Source: Anaerolineae bacterium
Lineage (GTDB): Bacteria; Chloroflexota; Anaerolineae; B4-G1
Length of the DNA stretch: 10,984 nt
NCBI GenBank assembly: GCA_030612585.1
Contig: JAUWNP010000144.1
Coordinates: forward strand, 1-10,984
Reading direction: 5' to 3'
Shown: in pieces, positions 1-5,676 of the stretch
Position numbering within the stretch: the stretch's first letter is position 1
How the letters are laid out: each line of letters begins with the position of its first letter
Program-made: the position numbers and the translations under genes
Notes under the pieces: generated by a model
Told to the model about the DNA's origin: nothing
The model's database searches: none
What the model saw: only the letters and a program-made list of their open reading frames with translations

Positions 1-460
1 CGAAGTCGGTGAGGATGACCTGTCCATCCTGGGCAAACATAATGTTGGCTGGCTTGACGGCCCGGTGGACCACGCCCTGTCCGTGGGCATAGTCCAGGGC
101 TTCGGCAACCTGCTCCAGGATGGGCAGCGCCCGCTCCAGTGACAGTGCGCCCTCGACCTCCAGCAATGATCGCAAGGTGCGGCCAGGCAGGTGCTCCATG
201 GCGATGTACAGTTGGCCCTCTGTCTCGCTCGCCTCGTAGACAGTGACGATGTTGGAATGACGCAGATTGGCAGCAGCGCGCGCCTCTTGGCGGAAGCGGA
301 CCGCCAAGCCCGGGTCTGCGGCCCAGTAGGGGTGCAGTACCTTGAGCGCGGCGATGCGGTCCAGCACGGTATCGCGCGCCTTGTAGACGACGGCAAAGCC
401 GCCGCGGCCTATCTCCTCGATGATCTCGTATTTGCCGAGGCGCTTGGATTCTGTCATCAT
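1..460 (-). CDS. Ser/Thr protein kinase, PknB-like, N-terminal part; HRD catalytic Asp replaced by Ala
   Basis: Partial: 153 residues from the start at 460 to the left edge. Seen: Gly-rich loop GRGGFAVVYKA (18-28), the ATP-binding Lys in AALKVL (K40), the C-helix Glu in RFRQEA (E59), then a catalytic loop reading HRAVKPAN (132-139), and the DF of the expected DFG at the edge. Known: PknB-type kinases have HRD-x-KPxN, and the Asp is the catalytic base. Here codon 59-61 reads GCC (Ala) on the minus strand instead of GAC. Everything else that binds ATP looks intact, so this is either a pseudokinase or weakly active kinase, or a sequence error. Start: two adjacent ATGs (460 and 457) follow an AGGTGG ribosome site. 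A strong promoter lies ~180 bp upstream, with a structured leader between. C-terminal domains (PASTA, WD40, TM) are outside the window. Confidence 0.93.
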   Translation of the reverse strand, partial: MMTESKRLGKYEIIEEIGRGGFAVVYKARDTVLDRIAALKVLHPYWAADPGLAVRFRQEARAAANLRHSNIVTVYEASETEGQLYIAMEHLPGRTLRSLLEVEGALSLERALPILEQVAEALDYAHGQGVVHRAVKPANIMFAQDGQVILTDF

Positions 461-486
461 ACTATCCACCTTTCTACCAGGACAGA

Positions 487-615
487 CCTTCTGCTGCGAT
501 CATGTGCGCAGAAGGCCGCCCCCTGCGTGGGACGGCCCCTCGTGGTACACTTGGGGACACCAGGGCACGCCCACGTCCCGATCATCGCCTCGGCCTCCCG
601 GAAAGAGACGAGGCG
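487..615 (-). promoter_or_regulatory. structured 5' leader RNA of the kinase gene, class unknown
   Basis: This accounts for most of the 316-bp gap between kinase and transposase. Within the predicted ~170-nt leader I can draw three successive hairpins (minus strand, 5' to 3'). (1) CGCCTCG/CGAGGCG, 7 bp, at 609-615 and 586-592. (2) A longer element closed by GGGACG/CGTCCC at 574-579 and 529-534, with inner helices GCCC/GGGC and TGGTG/TACCA. (3) CCTTCTGC/GCAGAAGG, 8 perfect bp, at 508-515 and 487-494. Hairpin 3 ends ~26 nt before the start codon and has no T-run, so it is not a standard terminator. I do not recognise a known riboswitch class. The hairpins are seen; a regulatory role is inference, and GC-rich sequence can form chance stems. 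Confidence 0.4.
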
Positions 616-639
616 CTCTTATCCTTCTAGCATGGCCTC

Positions 640-668
640 AGTATAGTGCAATTTGGCGCGAAGGTCAA
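640..668 (-). promoter_or_regulatory. sigma70-like promoter of the kinase gene
   Basis: On the minus strand, a -35 box TTGACC (663-668) and a -10 box TATACT (640-645) are separated by exactly 17 bp. Expected transcription start is near 633, giving a leader of about 170 nt before the kinase ATG. The left end of the insertion sequence begins only ~15 bp upstream of the -35 box, so any upstream control sequence has been displaced. Confidence 0.75.
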
Positions 669-682
669 CCGGTCGTATTCAT

Positions 683-735
683 TCATCTATAATCTGAGTG
701 AAAGCACATTGTTCACTCAAAAGAAAACCTGAGTT
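683..735 (+). repeat. left inverted end of the insertion sequence
   Basis: Contains TATAATCTGAGTGAA (outer copy) and AAAACCTGAGTT (inner, degenerate copy), separated by ~33 bp. It aligns to the reverse complement of the right end, which has ATAATCTGAGTGAA and ATAATCTGAGTT at the same spacing. The inner copy is more diverged than either copy on the right. Confidence 0.75.
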
Positions 736-776
736 ATATTTCCCCCAAGTACCATACCATATCTTAGGAGGGAAGT

Positions 777-2084
777 ATGTCTACCGAAGACAAGATGAAC
801 ATCGATGAGAGACGGAAGTATCTACGAAAAATGCAGAAGCGCTACAGAAAGGCAGGTCGAAAGGAACGTGGTCGGCTCTTGGACGAAATGCAGGCTGTGA
901 CGGAGCTAAACCGGAACTATCTGATAGAGTCGATGCACGGAGACCTGAAACGTAAGCCTCGCAGCAGGCAGCGTAGTTGCGTTTATGGCCCAGAGGTGGA
1001 CGATGCAATACGCATCGTCTGGGAAAGCCTGGACTACATCTGCGCTGAGCGGATCACGCCTGCTCTGCCCGATATGGTTCGCCATCTACACGCTCACGGT
1101 GAAATGGAGATCTATCCATCGCTACTGGATCACTTGAGCGGGATTAGCATCTCCACCGTGGGGCGTAGACTGAACCGCATCAGGCAGGACCAACCCCGCT
1201 TGCCTCGCCCCAAAGGCTCCAAACGCGCCAACAAGCTGACTCGAGACATTCCAATGAGACGTATCCCCTGGGACGAACGAGAGCCTGGTCACTTCGAGAC
1301 AGACCTGGTTCATCACTGTGGTTGCACTGCTTCCGGGGAGTACGTGTGTACACTTCAAATGATCGATGTCCTCACCGGCTGGAGTGAACGCAGAGCCGTG
1401 TTGGGCCGCAGTTACCTGGTTATGGAAGACGCATTTCGCTACATCTTGGCCCATCTTCCTTTCCCGGTGAAGGAAATCCACCCCGACAACGGCAGTGAGT
1501 TCTTCAACCATCACATGCTCCGCTTCTGGGGAGAGATTGTTCAGGGTGTGCGCCTCTCCCGCAGCCGTCCTTACCAGAAAAACGACAATCGCAACGTCGA
1601 GCAGAAGAACTCCACCCTGGTTCGTGCCTACCTGGGCTACGAGCGTCTCGACACCGTCGCCCAAACCTTGGCCGTCAACTACCTCTACGACCGCATGTGG
1701 CTCTACTACAACTTCTTTCAGCCAGTGATGCGGTTGAGCGAGAAGATCGTGGTCCCCGGTGATGATGGTCAACCCACGCGCATCAAGCGCCGTCACGACC
1801 AAGCCCGCACGCCCTTCGACCGCCTCTGCGATACCGACGCCATCTTCCCGGAAGATAAAGAACTGCTGGAAGCTTTACGGGACCAGACCAACCCTCGCCA
1901 ACTGCGGCAAGAGATCTATGACCTGATCGACCAAATCTTCGCCTTGCCTGGTGCCGTTCCCGGAGTAACCGAGGATGTTTTCCAGACACTGATGTCCCAT
2001 CCAAGCTCGGAGAGAGAAGAAGAGGAAGACGATGACTCGTTAACCTTCTCCTTCAACCGTACGACGATTCTGGAGGAAGACTAG
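777..2084 (+). CDS. DDE transposase with integrase catalytic core, 435 aa
   Basis: The product cuts and joins the ends of its insertion sequence. Domains in order: a basic N-terminal region (1-65) and a helix-rich, probably DNA-binding segment (~70-150; SGISISTVGRRL at 121-132 resembles a helix-turn-helix recognition segment). An RNase H-like integrase core (~165-300) follows, then a C-terminal tail ending in an acidic stretch (EREEEEDDD). Candidate catalytic residues are D176 (FETDLVHH), D237 (HPDNGSEF) and E275 (NRNVEQKN); the D-E spacing is 37 residues between. The AGGAGG ribosome site 5 bases before ATG 777 is near perfect and fixes the start. The frame is intact, so the element may be active. 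Such proteins are often labelled integrase-core transposase; I favour the IS481/IS1202 neighbourhood but cannot settle it by eye. It is the only plus-strand gene here. Confidence 0.93.
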   Translation: MSTEDKMNIDERRKYLRKMQKRYRKAGRKERGRLLDEMQAVTELNRNYLIESMHGDLKRKPRSRQRSCVYGPEVDDAIRIVWESLDYICAERITPALPDMVRHLHAHGEMEIYPSLLDHLSGISISTVGRRLNRIRQDQPRLPRPKGSKRANKLTRDIPMRRIPWDEREPGHFETDLVHHCGCTASGEYVCTLQMIDVLTGWSERRAVLGRSYLVMEDAFRYILAHLPFPVKEIHPDNGSEFFNHHMLRFWGEIVQGVRLSRSRPYQKNDNRNVEQKNSTLVRAYLGYERLDTVAQTLAVNYLYDRMWLYYNFFQPVMRLSEKIVVPGDDGQPTRIKRRHDQARTPFDRLCDTDAIFPEDKELLEALRDQTNPRQLRQEIYDLIDQIFALPGAVPGVTEDVFQTLMSHPSSEREEEEDDDSLTFSFNRTTILEED

Positions 2085-2105
2085 CCTGGTGCATGGGCCG
2101 GGCCG

Positions 2106-2137
2106 TGGATAGTGTGGATGACTCTCCGCACTATCCA
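2106..2137 (+). terminator. hairpin after the transposase gene
   Basis: A perfect 9-bp inverted repeat TGGATAGTG/CACTATCCA (2106-2114, 2129-2137) with a 14-nt loop lies 21 bp past the transposase stop. There is no T-run after it, so it may be a weak or factor-dependent terminator, or a barrier protecting the element from outside reads. Confidence 0.35.
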
Positions 2138-2251
2138 TAGCCATACGACGACTATGACGACCCCAACTCCGGCGTTTCAGCGTCGGTGGCCTGAGATTGT
2201 CCTGAACCCTGATATGATCGGACTATCAAAACCAAAGAAAGGAGGCGTGGA

Positions 2252-2306
2252 AACTCAGATTATCATTTGACCGAACGATGGGGCTTCACTCAGATTATCA
2301 TTTGAC
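2252..2306 (-). repeat. right inverted end of the insertion sequence with an exact internal direct repeat
   Basis: The 19-mer actcagattatcatttgac occurs twice, at 2253-2271 and 2288-2306, offset by 35 bp. Read on the minus strand, this end matches the left end of the element. The paired motif is likely a double transposase binding site. Confidence 0.8.
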
Positions 2307-2320
2307 TTGACAGGCCGGTG

Positions 2321-2911
2321 CTATGGCTGGATGAGCACCAGCCCCACCCCCATTCGTTCCAACGCCTCTTCCGCATAGTAGGTTACGATGGCGCTGGGAT
2401 CGTCGAGCGCGGCGCAGAGGACGGGGATGGCATCTTCGGGCTGGATGATACTCAGCGCGCGGGCCGCACCTGCCCGGGCTGGTACCTCTCCCTCCTGCAG
2501 CGCGGCGACGAGGGCCGGGACGGCGGGCTGGCCGATGCGGGCCAGGCCGTCGGCGGTGATGCGGGAGACGAAGGGGCTGGAGTCGGACAGGCAGCGCACC
2601 AGTCCGTCCACGGCTTCCGCGGCCTGTAGTTCTCCCAGCCCTTGTGCGACGCAGGCTCGCACGTCGGCATCGGGGTCGGTCAGAGCGTTGATGAGCAGTT
2701 GCCGGGTGGCGGGGGCGGCGACGGCGGCTAGCGCGCGGGCGGCCCACCAACGATGGTCGGGGTCGGCGTCGGCCAGGAGATTGCATAACGGGGGCAGCGC
2801 CGTCTCGCGCAGGCATCCCAGGGCCAACGCGGCTTCCTCGGTGCGGGCGTCGTCGCCGGCGGTGATAGCGTCCAGGAACAGTTGCCAGAGGCTGTGGAAG
2901 TCGTCAGACAT
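2321..2911 (-). CDS. HEAT-repeat protein, 196 aa
   Basis: Five HEAT-like repeats (PBS-lyase type) are visible as paired helices: ~39-65 (LPPLCNLL...RWWAARALAAV), ~70-95 (QLLINALTD...ACVAQGL), ~98-126 (AVDGLVRCL...ADGLARI), ~129-153 (AVPALVAAL...AARALSII) and ~159-187 (IPVLCAALD...AEEALERM). Such solenoids bind other proteins; no catalytic motif is seen. The start ATG at 2911 lies inside the end of the upstream DUF123 gene (8-bp overlap), which suggests coupled translation. It is the last gene of a three-gene operon. Its stop is 14 bp from the insertion-sequence end, so the operon's own terminator was probably pushed away. The specific partner is unknown. Confidence 0.88.
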   Translation of the reverse strand: MSDDFHSLWQLFLDAITAGDDARTEEAALALGCLRETALPPLCNLLADADPDHRWWAARALAAVAAPATRQLLINALTDPDADVRACVAQGLGELQAAEAVDGLVRCLSDSSPFVSRITADGLARIGQPAVPALVAALQEGEVPARAGAARALSIIQPEDAIPVLCAALDDPSAIVTYYAEEALERMGVGLVLIQP

Positions 2912-3353
2912 TCAACGTCTCCTGTGACACGGGTTCACCCACGGCGCGGGCGAAGGCTGCCAGGTCACGCGGCACGGCGAAGTGGGTCAAATGGGTCGGG
3001 CAGTGGCAATCAGAAGCACCGAAGCGGGGCACAGGGGTAGAAGCGCCAGGGAGTGCGGACAGCGCTGCGGCCCAGGCACATTCCTGTCGCCCCTGTCGCT
3101 GATGACCCTCTGTGTACCACACCTCGACCGGCTGAGCGTGGGCCCGCAGGTAATCCACGTGCCAGCGTAGGGGTTTGGAGACCCGCAGGTGGCGGGCGAT
3201 ACGGGCAGCCAGCCCGCCCGGCCCGCGGGCGCTGCCGGCGTAGGTGTACCAGCCGGACGGGAAGTGGAAGCAGCCCAGTCGTCCGACGGTGATGGTCGTT
3301 GGACATGGCAGATGCAGAATCAGCACGTAGGTCCCAGGCCGGTCAGGAAGCAT
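2904..3353 (-). CDS. DUF123 / GIY-YIG-like domain protein, 149 aa
   Basis: Recognised by GTYVLIL (7-13), GWYTYAGSA (34-42), RIARHLR (51-57), WHVDYLR (64-70), EC (91-92) and FGASDCHCPTHLTHF (111-125). This is the stand-alone DUF123 layout, a GIY-YIG nuclease relative sometimes fused to endonuclease III. Known: the family resembles GIY-YIG nucleases, but its substrate is not established. I start at ATG 3353, not at the upstream in-frame start at 3458, because the domain begins directly after it and the longer form would overlap the upstream gene by 116 bp. From 3353 the overlap with the upstream gene is 11 bp, as expected in a coupled operon. Cys and His residues near the C-terminus could bind a metal (inference). 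Confidence 0.85.
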   Translation of the reverse strand: MLPDRPGTYVLILHLPCPTTITVGRLGCFHFPSGWYTYAGSARGPGGLAARIARHLRVSKPLRWHVDYLRAHAQPVEVWYTEGHQRQGRQECAWAAALSALPGASTPVPRFGASDCHCPTHLTHFAVPRDLAAFARAVGEPVSQETLNV

Positions 3354-3573
3354 GCATCCGTCGCTGCCATATAGCACCGGCGCTCCAGGCCACAGCGCAC
3401 CCCAGTGCCAGCAGCACCCCTCCCAGCACGTCGAAGGCACGGATGGAGTGCTCCGCATCCAGGTGATAGAGCAGCGGGCCCTCGTAGGGATCAGGCAGGA
3501 TGAGGGCTGTCAATCCGGCCAGTAACAGCAGCACAGCCAGCACTGCCAATAGGATCACCCGCCACTGAAGCAT
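3343..3573 (-). CDS. small two-TM membrane protein, 76 aa
   Basis: I do not recognise the family. Two hydrophobic segments are clear: ~4-27 (WRVILLAVLAVLLLLAGLTA) and ~48-69 (VLGGVLLALGCAVAWSAGAIW). Between them lies a ~20-residue polar stretch with acidic residues and His (PDPYEGPLLYHLDAEHS), and RR follows TM2. This predicts a hairpin in the membrane with the polar loop on one side. GGAGGG lies 8 bases before ATG 3573. Its end overlaps the start of the DUF123 gene, making it the first gene of the three-gene operon. No promoter stands out in the 95 bp before it, so it may be read through from the Trm112-like gene. Confidence 0.75.
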   Translation of the reverse strand: MLQWRVILLAVLAVLLLLAGLTALILPDPYEGPLLYHLDAEHSIRAFDVLGGVLLALGCAVAWSAGAIWQRRMHAS

Positions 3574-3606
3574 CTTCAGTACCCTCCATCAGATCAAGCC
3601 CACTGC

Positions 3607-3631
3607 AACCAACCAACCAACTAACCAACCA
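3607..3631. repeat. AACC simple tandem repeat
   Basis: The tetranucleotide AACC is repeated about six times with one interruption (CT at 3621-3622). It lies in the 95-bp gap between the Trm112-like stop and the two-TM gene, upstream of the latter's ribosome site. Tetranucleotide tracts can vary in length by slippage; any effect on expression is inference. Confidence 0.7.
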
Positions 3632-3668
3632 GGCTAGTGGCCCCGACCCTTCCGATCTCTACGTAAGA

Positions 3669-3914
3669 CTACTCGGCTGGCGGCGGAACCGGCAGATCCT
3701 CGACGGACACGCCAGTCCATTTATCCCCCTCTTCGATGAGCATCACGGGGATGTCGTCGCGGATGGGATATTTGCGGCCGCAATCGGGCTCCTGGCAGAC
3801 GAGCCAGCAATCGCGGATCAGTTCCAGCCGGCCCGGGTCGTCGCCGGGCTTGCGTGTCTCGCCGCTGACGCAATAAGGGCAGCGCAGGATCTCCAGCAGG
3901 TCTTCGCTTACCAT
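3669..3914 (-). CDS. Trm112-like zinc-ribbon protein (UPF0434 type), 81 aa
   Basis: The pattern [10 protein letters not shown] (6-15) ... LVCQEPDC (38-45) ... [14 protein letters not shown] (49-62) is characteristic of the bacterial Trm112-like family. The two cysteine pairs (C12, C15 and C40, C45) would hold a zinc ion. In eukaryotes and archaea Trm112 activates methyltransferases; the bacterial role is poorly known, so no function is assigned. At 81 residues it is longer than the common ~60-residue form because of an insert after the first Cys pair ([12 protein letters not shown]) and a Pro-rich tail. Start ATG 3914 is chosen for the AAGGAGG ribosome site 8 bases upstream; the in-frame start at 3989 lies upstream of the predicted -10 box. 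It has its own promoter. Confidence 0.87.
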   Translation of the reverse strand: MVSEDLLEILRCPYCVSGETRKPGDDPGRLELIRDCWLVCQEPDCGRKYPIRDDIPVMLIEEGDKWTGVSVEDLPVPPPAE

Positions 3915-3947
3915 CGTATCGGCCTCCTTGGTAGGTTTTGCTGGCAT

Positions 3948-3975
3948 AGTATAACACAAGGCGTCAATATGCCAA
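3948..3975 (-). promoter_or_regulatory. promoter of the Trm112-like gene
   Basis: -35 TTGGCA (3970-3975) and -10 TATACT (3948-3953) are separated by 16 bp on the minus strand, just before the AAGGAGG site. The heptamer-repeat hairpin begins at 3977, directly upstream of the -35 box. Confidence 0.6.
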
Positions 3976-3976
3976 A

Positions 3977-4050
3977 CGTCAAGCGTCAAACGTCAAAAGT
4001 GAAGTGAGATGGCGTTTGACGTTTCACGTTTGACGCTTCACGCTTCACGT
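3977..4050. repeat. heptamer-repeat palindrome between the TPR and Trm112-like genes
   Basis: The plus strand can be cut into 7-base units: CGTCAAG, CGTCAAA, CGTCAAA, AGTGAAG, a short centre (4005-4012), then CGTTTGA, CGTTTCA, CGTTTGA, CGCTTCA, CGCTTCA and CGT. The right arm is the reverse complement of the left arm with a few mismatches, so the whole can fold into one long hairpin. It resembles in style the short tandem heptamer repeats known from cyanobacterial genomes (STRR); here the arms are inverted. Position: after the TPR gene stop and before the Trm112 promoter on the minus strand, so it could also end transcription of the upstream operon. Confidence 0.8.
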
Positions 4051-4100
4051 CCTCGCAGGGGTGCCCGTTGGCGCGGCAGGCTCTGACCATTTCACATGTT

Positions 4101-5153
4101 TCAGCCTCCCCACGGCGTCACAGTGGAATAGGGTGTGGCGCTGGGGGTGGGGGTCTGGCAGAGGCGCGCCTCCCTCAGCGCGGCGGCGTATTCAGAGGCC
4201 GGAGCGCCGACGGAGAGGGCGTACTCCAGCATCATCTCGGCGTCCACGCAGCGGTCGGCGCCCAGGTAGGCCCGCCCCAGCGCACCGAAGAGGTCGGCGA
4301 TGGGCCGGTCGGAGTGGATGGCCAGGCTGGTGTCGCCGGCCTGCACCAACGTGCGGGCGGCCTCGAACGAAGTGACCGCCTCCTGCCAGGAGCCGTTCTC
4401 CGCGTAGGCCCGCCCCAGCGCGAACCAGAGCAGGGCGGGCGGGTCGGAGGTGGCTTCGATCCCCTCGACCAGGGTGTTGATGGCGACGCCGGGCGTGCCC
4501 AATTCGATGAGTGCCCAGCCGTGGTAGTAGTGGCGCAGCGGGTCGTCGGGGTGGGCGGTGGTGTACTCACGGCTGAGGGCCAGCAAACGGCTGGTATCGC
4601 GGGCCGCGCGGGCGGTCAGCCAGCGGGAGCGGAGGGTCTCCGCCTTCAGGTCAGGGTCCAGGTCCAGGGCCTGGTCGAAGGCTTCCAGCGCCGGGCGGGC
4701 GCGACCCAGCAGGCGTTGCGTCTCGCCGCGCAGCGCGTAGGCTGGGGCGCTGGCCGGGTCGGCCTCCAGCGCACCGTCGGCATCGGCCAACGCCAGGCGG
4801 AGTTCCCCCTGGGCCAGGTGGACGGTGCCGCGCGCGACGTAGGCCGGCGCGAAGTCGGGCGCCAGTTGGATGGCCCAGGTGAAGGATTGTAGCGCCCCAT
4901 CGGCGTCGCCTGTTTCCTGGAAGGTCAACCCCTCCTCGTAGTAGGTCTGCGCGCCGATGGAGAAGGAAGTGGGGGCGGGAGTAGGAGTAGGAATGACGGC
5001 TCGGGTGGGAAGCCGTAACGGGGAGGTAGTGGGACCGGGGACCGCGCACCCCACGAGCGTCATCAGCATCACCAACAACAGGAGCCTACGCATCGGTCTC
5101 AGCCCTCGGAGCGCAGATCCCGCTGTGTCTTTGAGCAAGAGGATGGGTTCCAT
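4101..5153 (-). CDS. TPR-repeat lipoprotein, 350 aa
   Basis: Signal peptide with lipobox LVGC; lipidation is predicted at Cys36 when counted from ATG 5153. A Pro/Thr linker (PTPTPAPT) follows, then at least six tetratricopeptide repeats: YYEEGLTFQETGDADGALQSF, AYVARGTVHLAQGELRLALAD and AYALRGETQRLLGRARPALEAF in the first half, and three weaker ones after RHYYHGWALIELG. The tail is again PT-rich (QTPTPSATPYSTVTP). TPRs hold protein partners, here outside the cytoplasmic membrane. Start: ATG 5153 has GAGGAG 4 bases upstream and sits 8 bp after the HEPN gene stop; ATG 5093 (MRRLLLL) would give a more usual signal peptide with Cys16 and is a real alternative. The spacing suggests cotranscription with the HEPN gene. 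The ligand is unknown. Confidence 0.87.
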   Translation of the reverse strand: MEPILLLKDTAGSALRGLRPMRRLLLLVMLMTLVGCAVPGPTTSPLRLPTRAVIPTPTPAPTSFSIGAQTYYEEGLTFQETGDADGALQSFTWAIQLAPDFAPAYVARGTVHLAQGELRLALADADGALEADPASAPAYALRGETQRLLGRARPALEAFDQALDLDPDLKAETLRSRWLTARAARDTSRLLALSREYTTAHPDDPLRHYYHGWALIELGTPGVAINTLVEGIEATSDPPALLWFALGRAYAENGSWQEAVTSFEAARTLVQAGDTSLAIHSDRPIADLFGALGRAYLGADRCVDAEMMLEYALSVGAPASEYAAALREARLCQTPTPSATPYSTVTPWGG

Positions 5154-5161
5154 GCGTCTCC

Positions 5162-5605
5162 TCAAGAATCTTTGAGTTGCTTCTCTGTCCAGGCTAACAA
5201 CCGGTCAGCGTGGGTCAGCATATCCCGTGCCATTGAGGCTGTGATAGGCCCCTCGCCGTACTGGGCTGTGGTCTTGCGCTCTAGTAGCCGGTGCAGATGT
5301 TGTGTTGCACGCCGCACTCCCTCCAGTTCACTGCCGTGGGCTAGCAGCAGTTCGACGGCTGCTGTGTGGTCTTCATCTCTGGCCACTACGCCGGCCATCC
5401 GCGCCACTACTGCGTCGGCGGCGGCGATGGCGCAGGTGGGGGCGATGGCGGCCACGGCGGCCCAATCTTCCTCTGCGGCGGAACGGTGCATCGCCCGCAG
5501 GGTCTGTTGAGCACGCTGCAGGTAGTTCCGCCAGGCGGCCGACCCGACCGTACGAATGCGCGCCGCGTCGGAGCGCCGGCTGCGCCGTCTGGCTTTCTTG
5601 ACCAT
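5162..5605 (-). CDS. HEPN-like protein, probable partner of the MNT nucleotidyltransferase, 147 aa
   Basis: All-helical, with a very basic N-terminus (VKKARRRSRRS). The pattern is WRNYLQRAQQTLRAM, DWAAVAAIAPTCAIAAADAVVA, EDHTAAVELLL, LHRLLERKTTAQYGE and ARDMLTHADRLLAWTEKQL, like HEPN proteins encoded beside minimal nucleotidyltransferases. Known: in type VII (MntA/HepT) toxin-antitoxin pairs the HEPN toxin is an RNase with RX4-6H, and MntA adds AMP to a nearby Tyr. Here the usual site reads RKTTAQY (110-116), with Tyr where His is expected. RX4H-like strings also occur at RRATQH (98-103) and RDMLTH (127-132), so activity is uncertain. Start ATG 5605 has AGGAG 8 bases upstream; the longer open frame to 5860 overlaps the MNT gene and is not used. 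The MNT gene ends 71 bp upstream. Confidence 0.75.
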   Translation of the reverse strand: MVKKARRRSRRSDAARIRTVGSAAWRNYLQRAQQTLRAMHRSAAEEDWAAVAAIAPTCAIAAADAVVARMAGVVARDEDHTAAVELLLAHGSELEGVRRATQHLHRLLERKTTAQYGEGPITASMARDMLTHADRLLAWTEKQLKDS

Positions 5606-5640
5606 CGCGTCGTCTCCTTTCAACAGGCTTGCCCTGCCTG

Positions 5641-5673
5641 CCCCGAGTGTAGTCGAGGGGAGCGAAGTCGAAG
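5641..5673. repeat. two tandem copies of a CTTCGACTxCxCTC-type motif between the MNT and HEPN genes
   Basis: On the minus strand, CTTCGACTTCGCTCCCC (5673-5657) is followed by CCTCGACTACACTCGGGG (5658-5641): the same ~17-base motif twice, overlapping by two bases. It fills half of the 71-bp gap between the two genes. It looks like a dispersed intergenic repeat of the kind often seen in GC-rich environmental genomes; that recollection cannot be checked here. Confidence 0.55.
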
Positions 5674-5676
5674 GGC

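Larger units (their letters stand above)
683..2306 (+). mobile_element. Complete insertion sequence with a DDE transposase (IS481/IS1202-like, family not certain)
   Basis: About 1.62 kb, with one transposase gene between inverted ends. The left end (683-735) and the reverse complement of the right end (2252-2306) align over ~54 bp with a few mismatches and small gaps. Each end carries two copies of a motif related to TCAAATGATAATCTGAGT. Exact outer ends are uncertain by a few bases; the right end may extend to 2312, where TTGACA is read. No clean target-site duplication was found. The element sits between two minus-strand genes, 14 bp from the HEAT-repeat gene stop and ~15 bp from the kinase -35 box, and breaks neither reading frame. 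Its base composition is visibly less GC-rich than its neighbours, consistent with transfer. Confidence 0.85.

Noticed and set aside
529..579. T-box-like strings (GTACCACG ... CGTCCC) in the kinase leader
   Set aside because: The TGGN tRNA-acceptor bulge is not in the right place, there is no specifier stem I can define, and the downstream gene is not an amino-acid or tRNA-charging gene.
1122..1802. 226-aa minus-strand open frame inside the transposase gene
   Set aside because: Antisense shadow of a well-supported DDE transposase; no domain and no ribosome site.
664..2324. Possible diverged target duplication around the IS (both flanks contain CCGGT followed by TAT)
   Set aside because: Only about half of the bases match and a gap is needed; it is not convincing as a duplication.
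4068..4892. 274-aa plus-strand open frame opposite the TPR lipoprotein
   Set aside because: Gly/Arg/Val-rich low-complexity translation typical of the reverse of a GC-rich gene; the minus-strand TPR repeats are clear.
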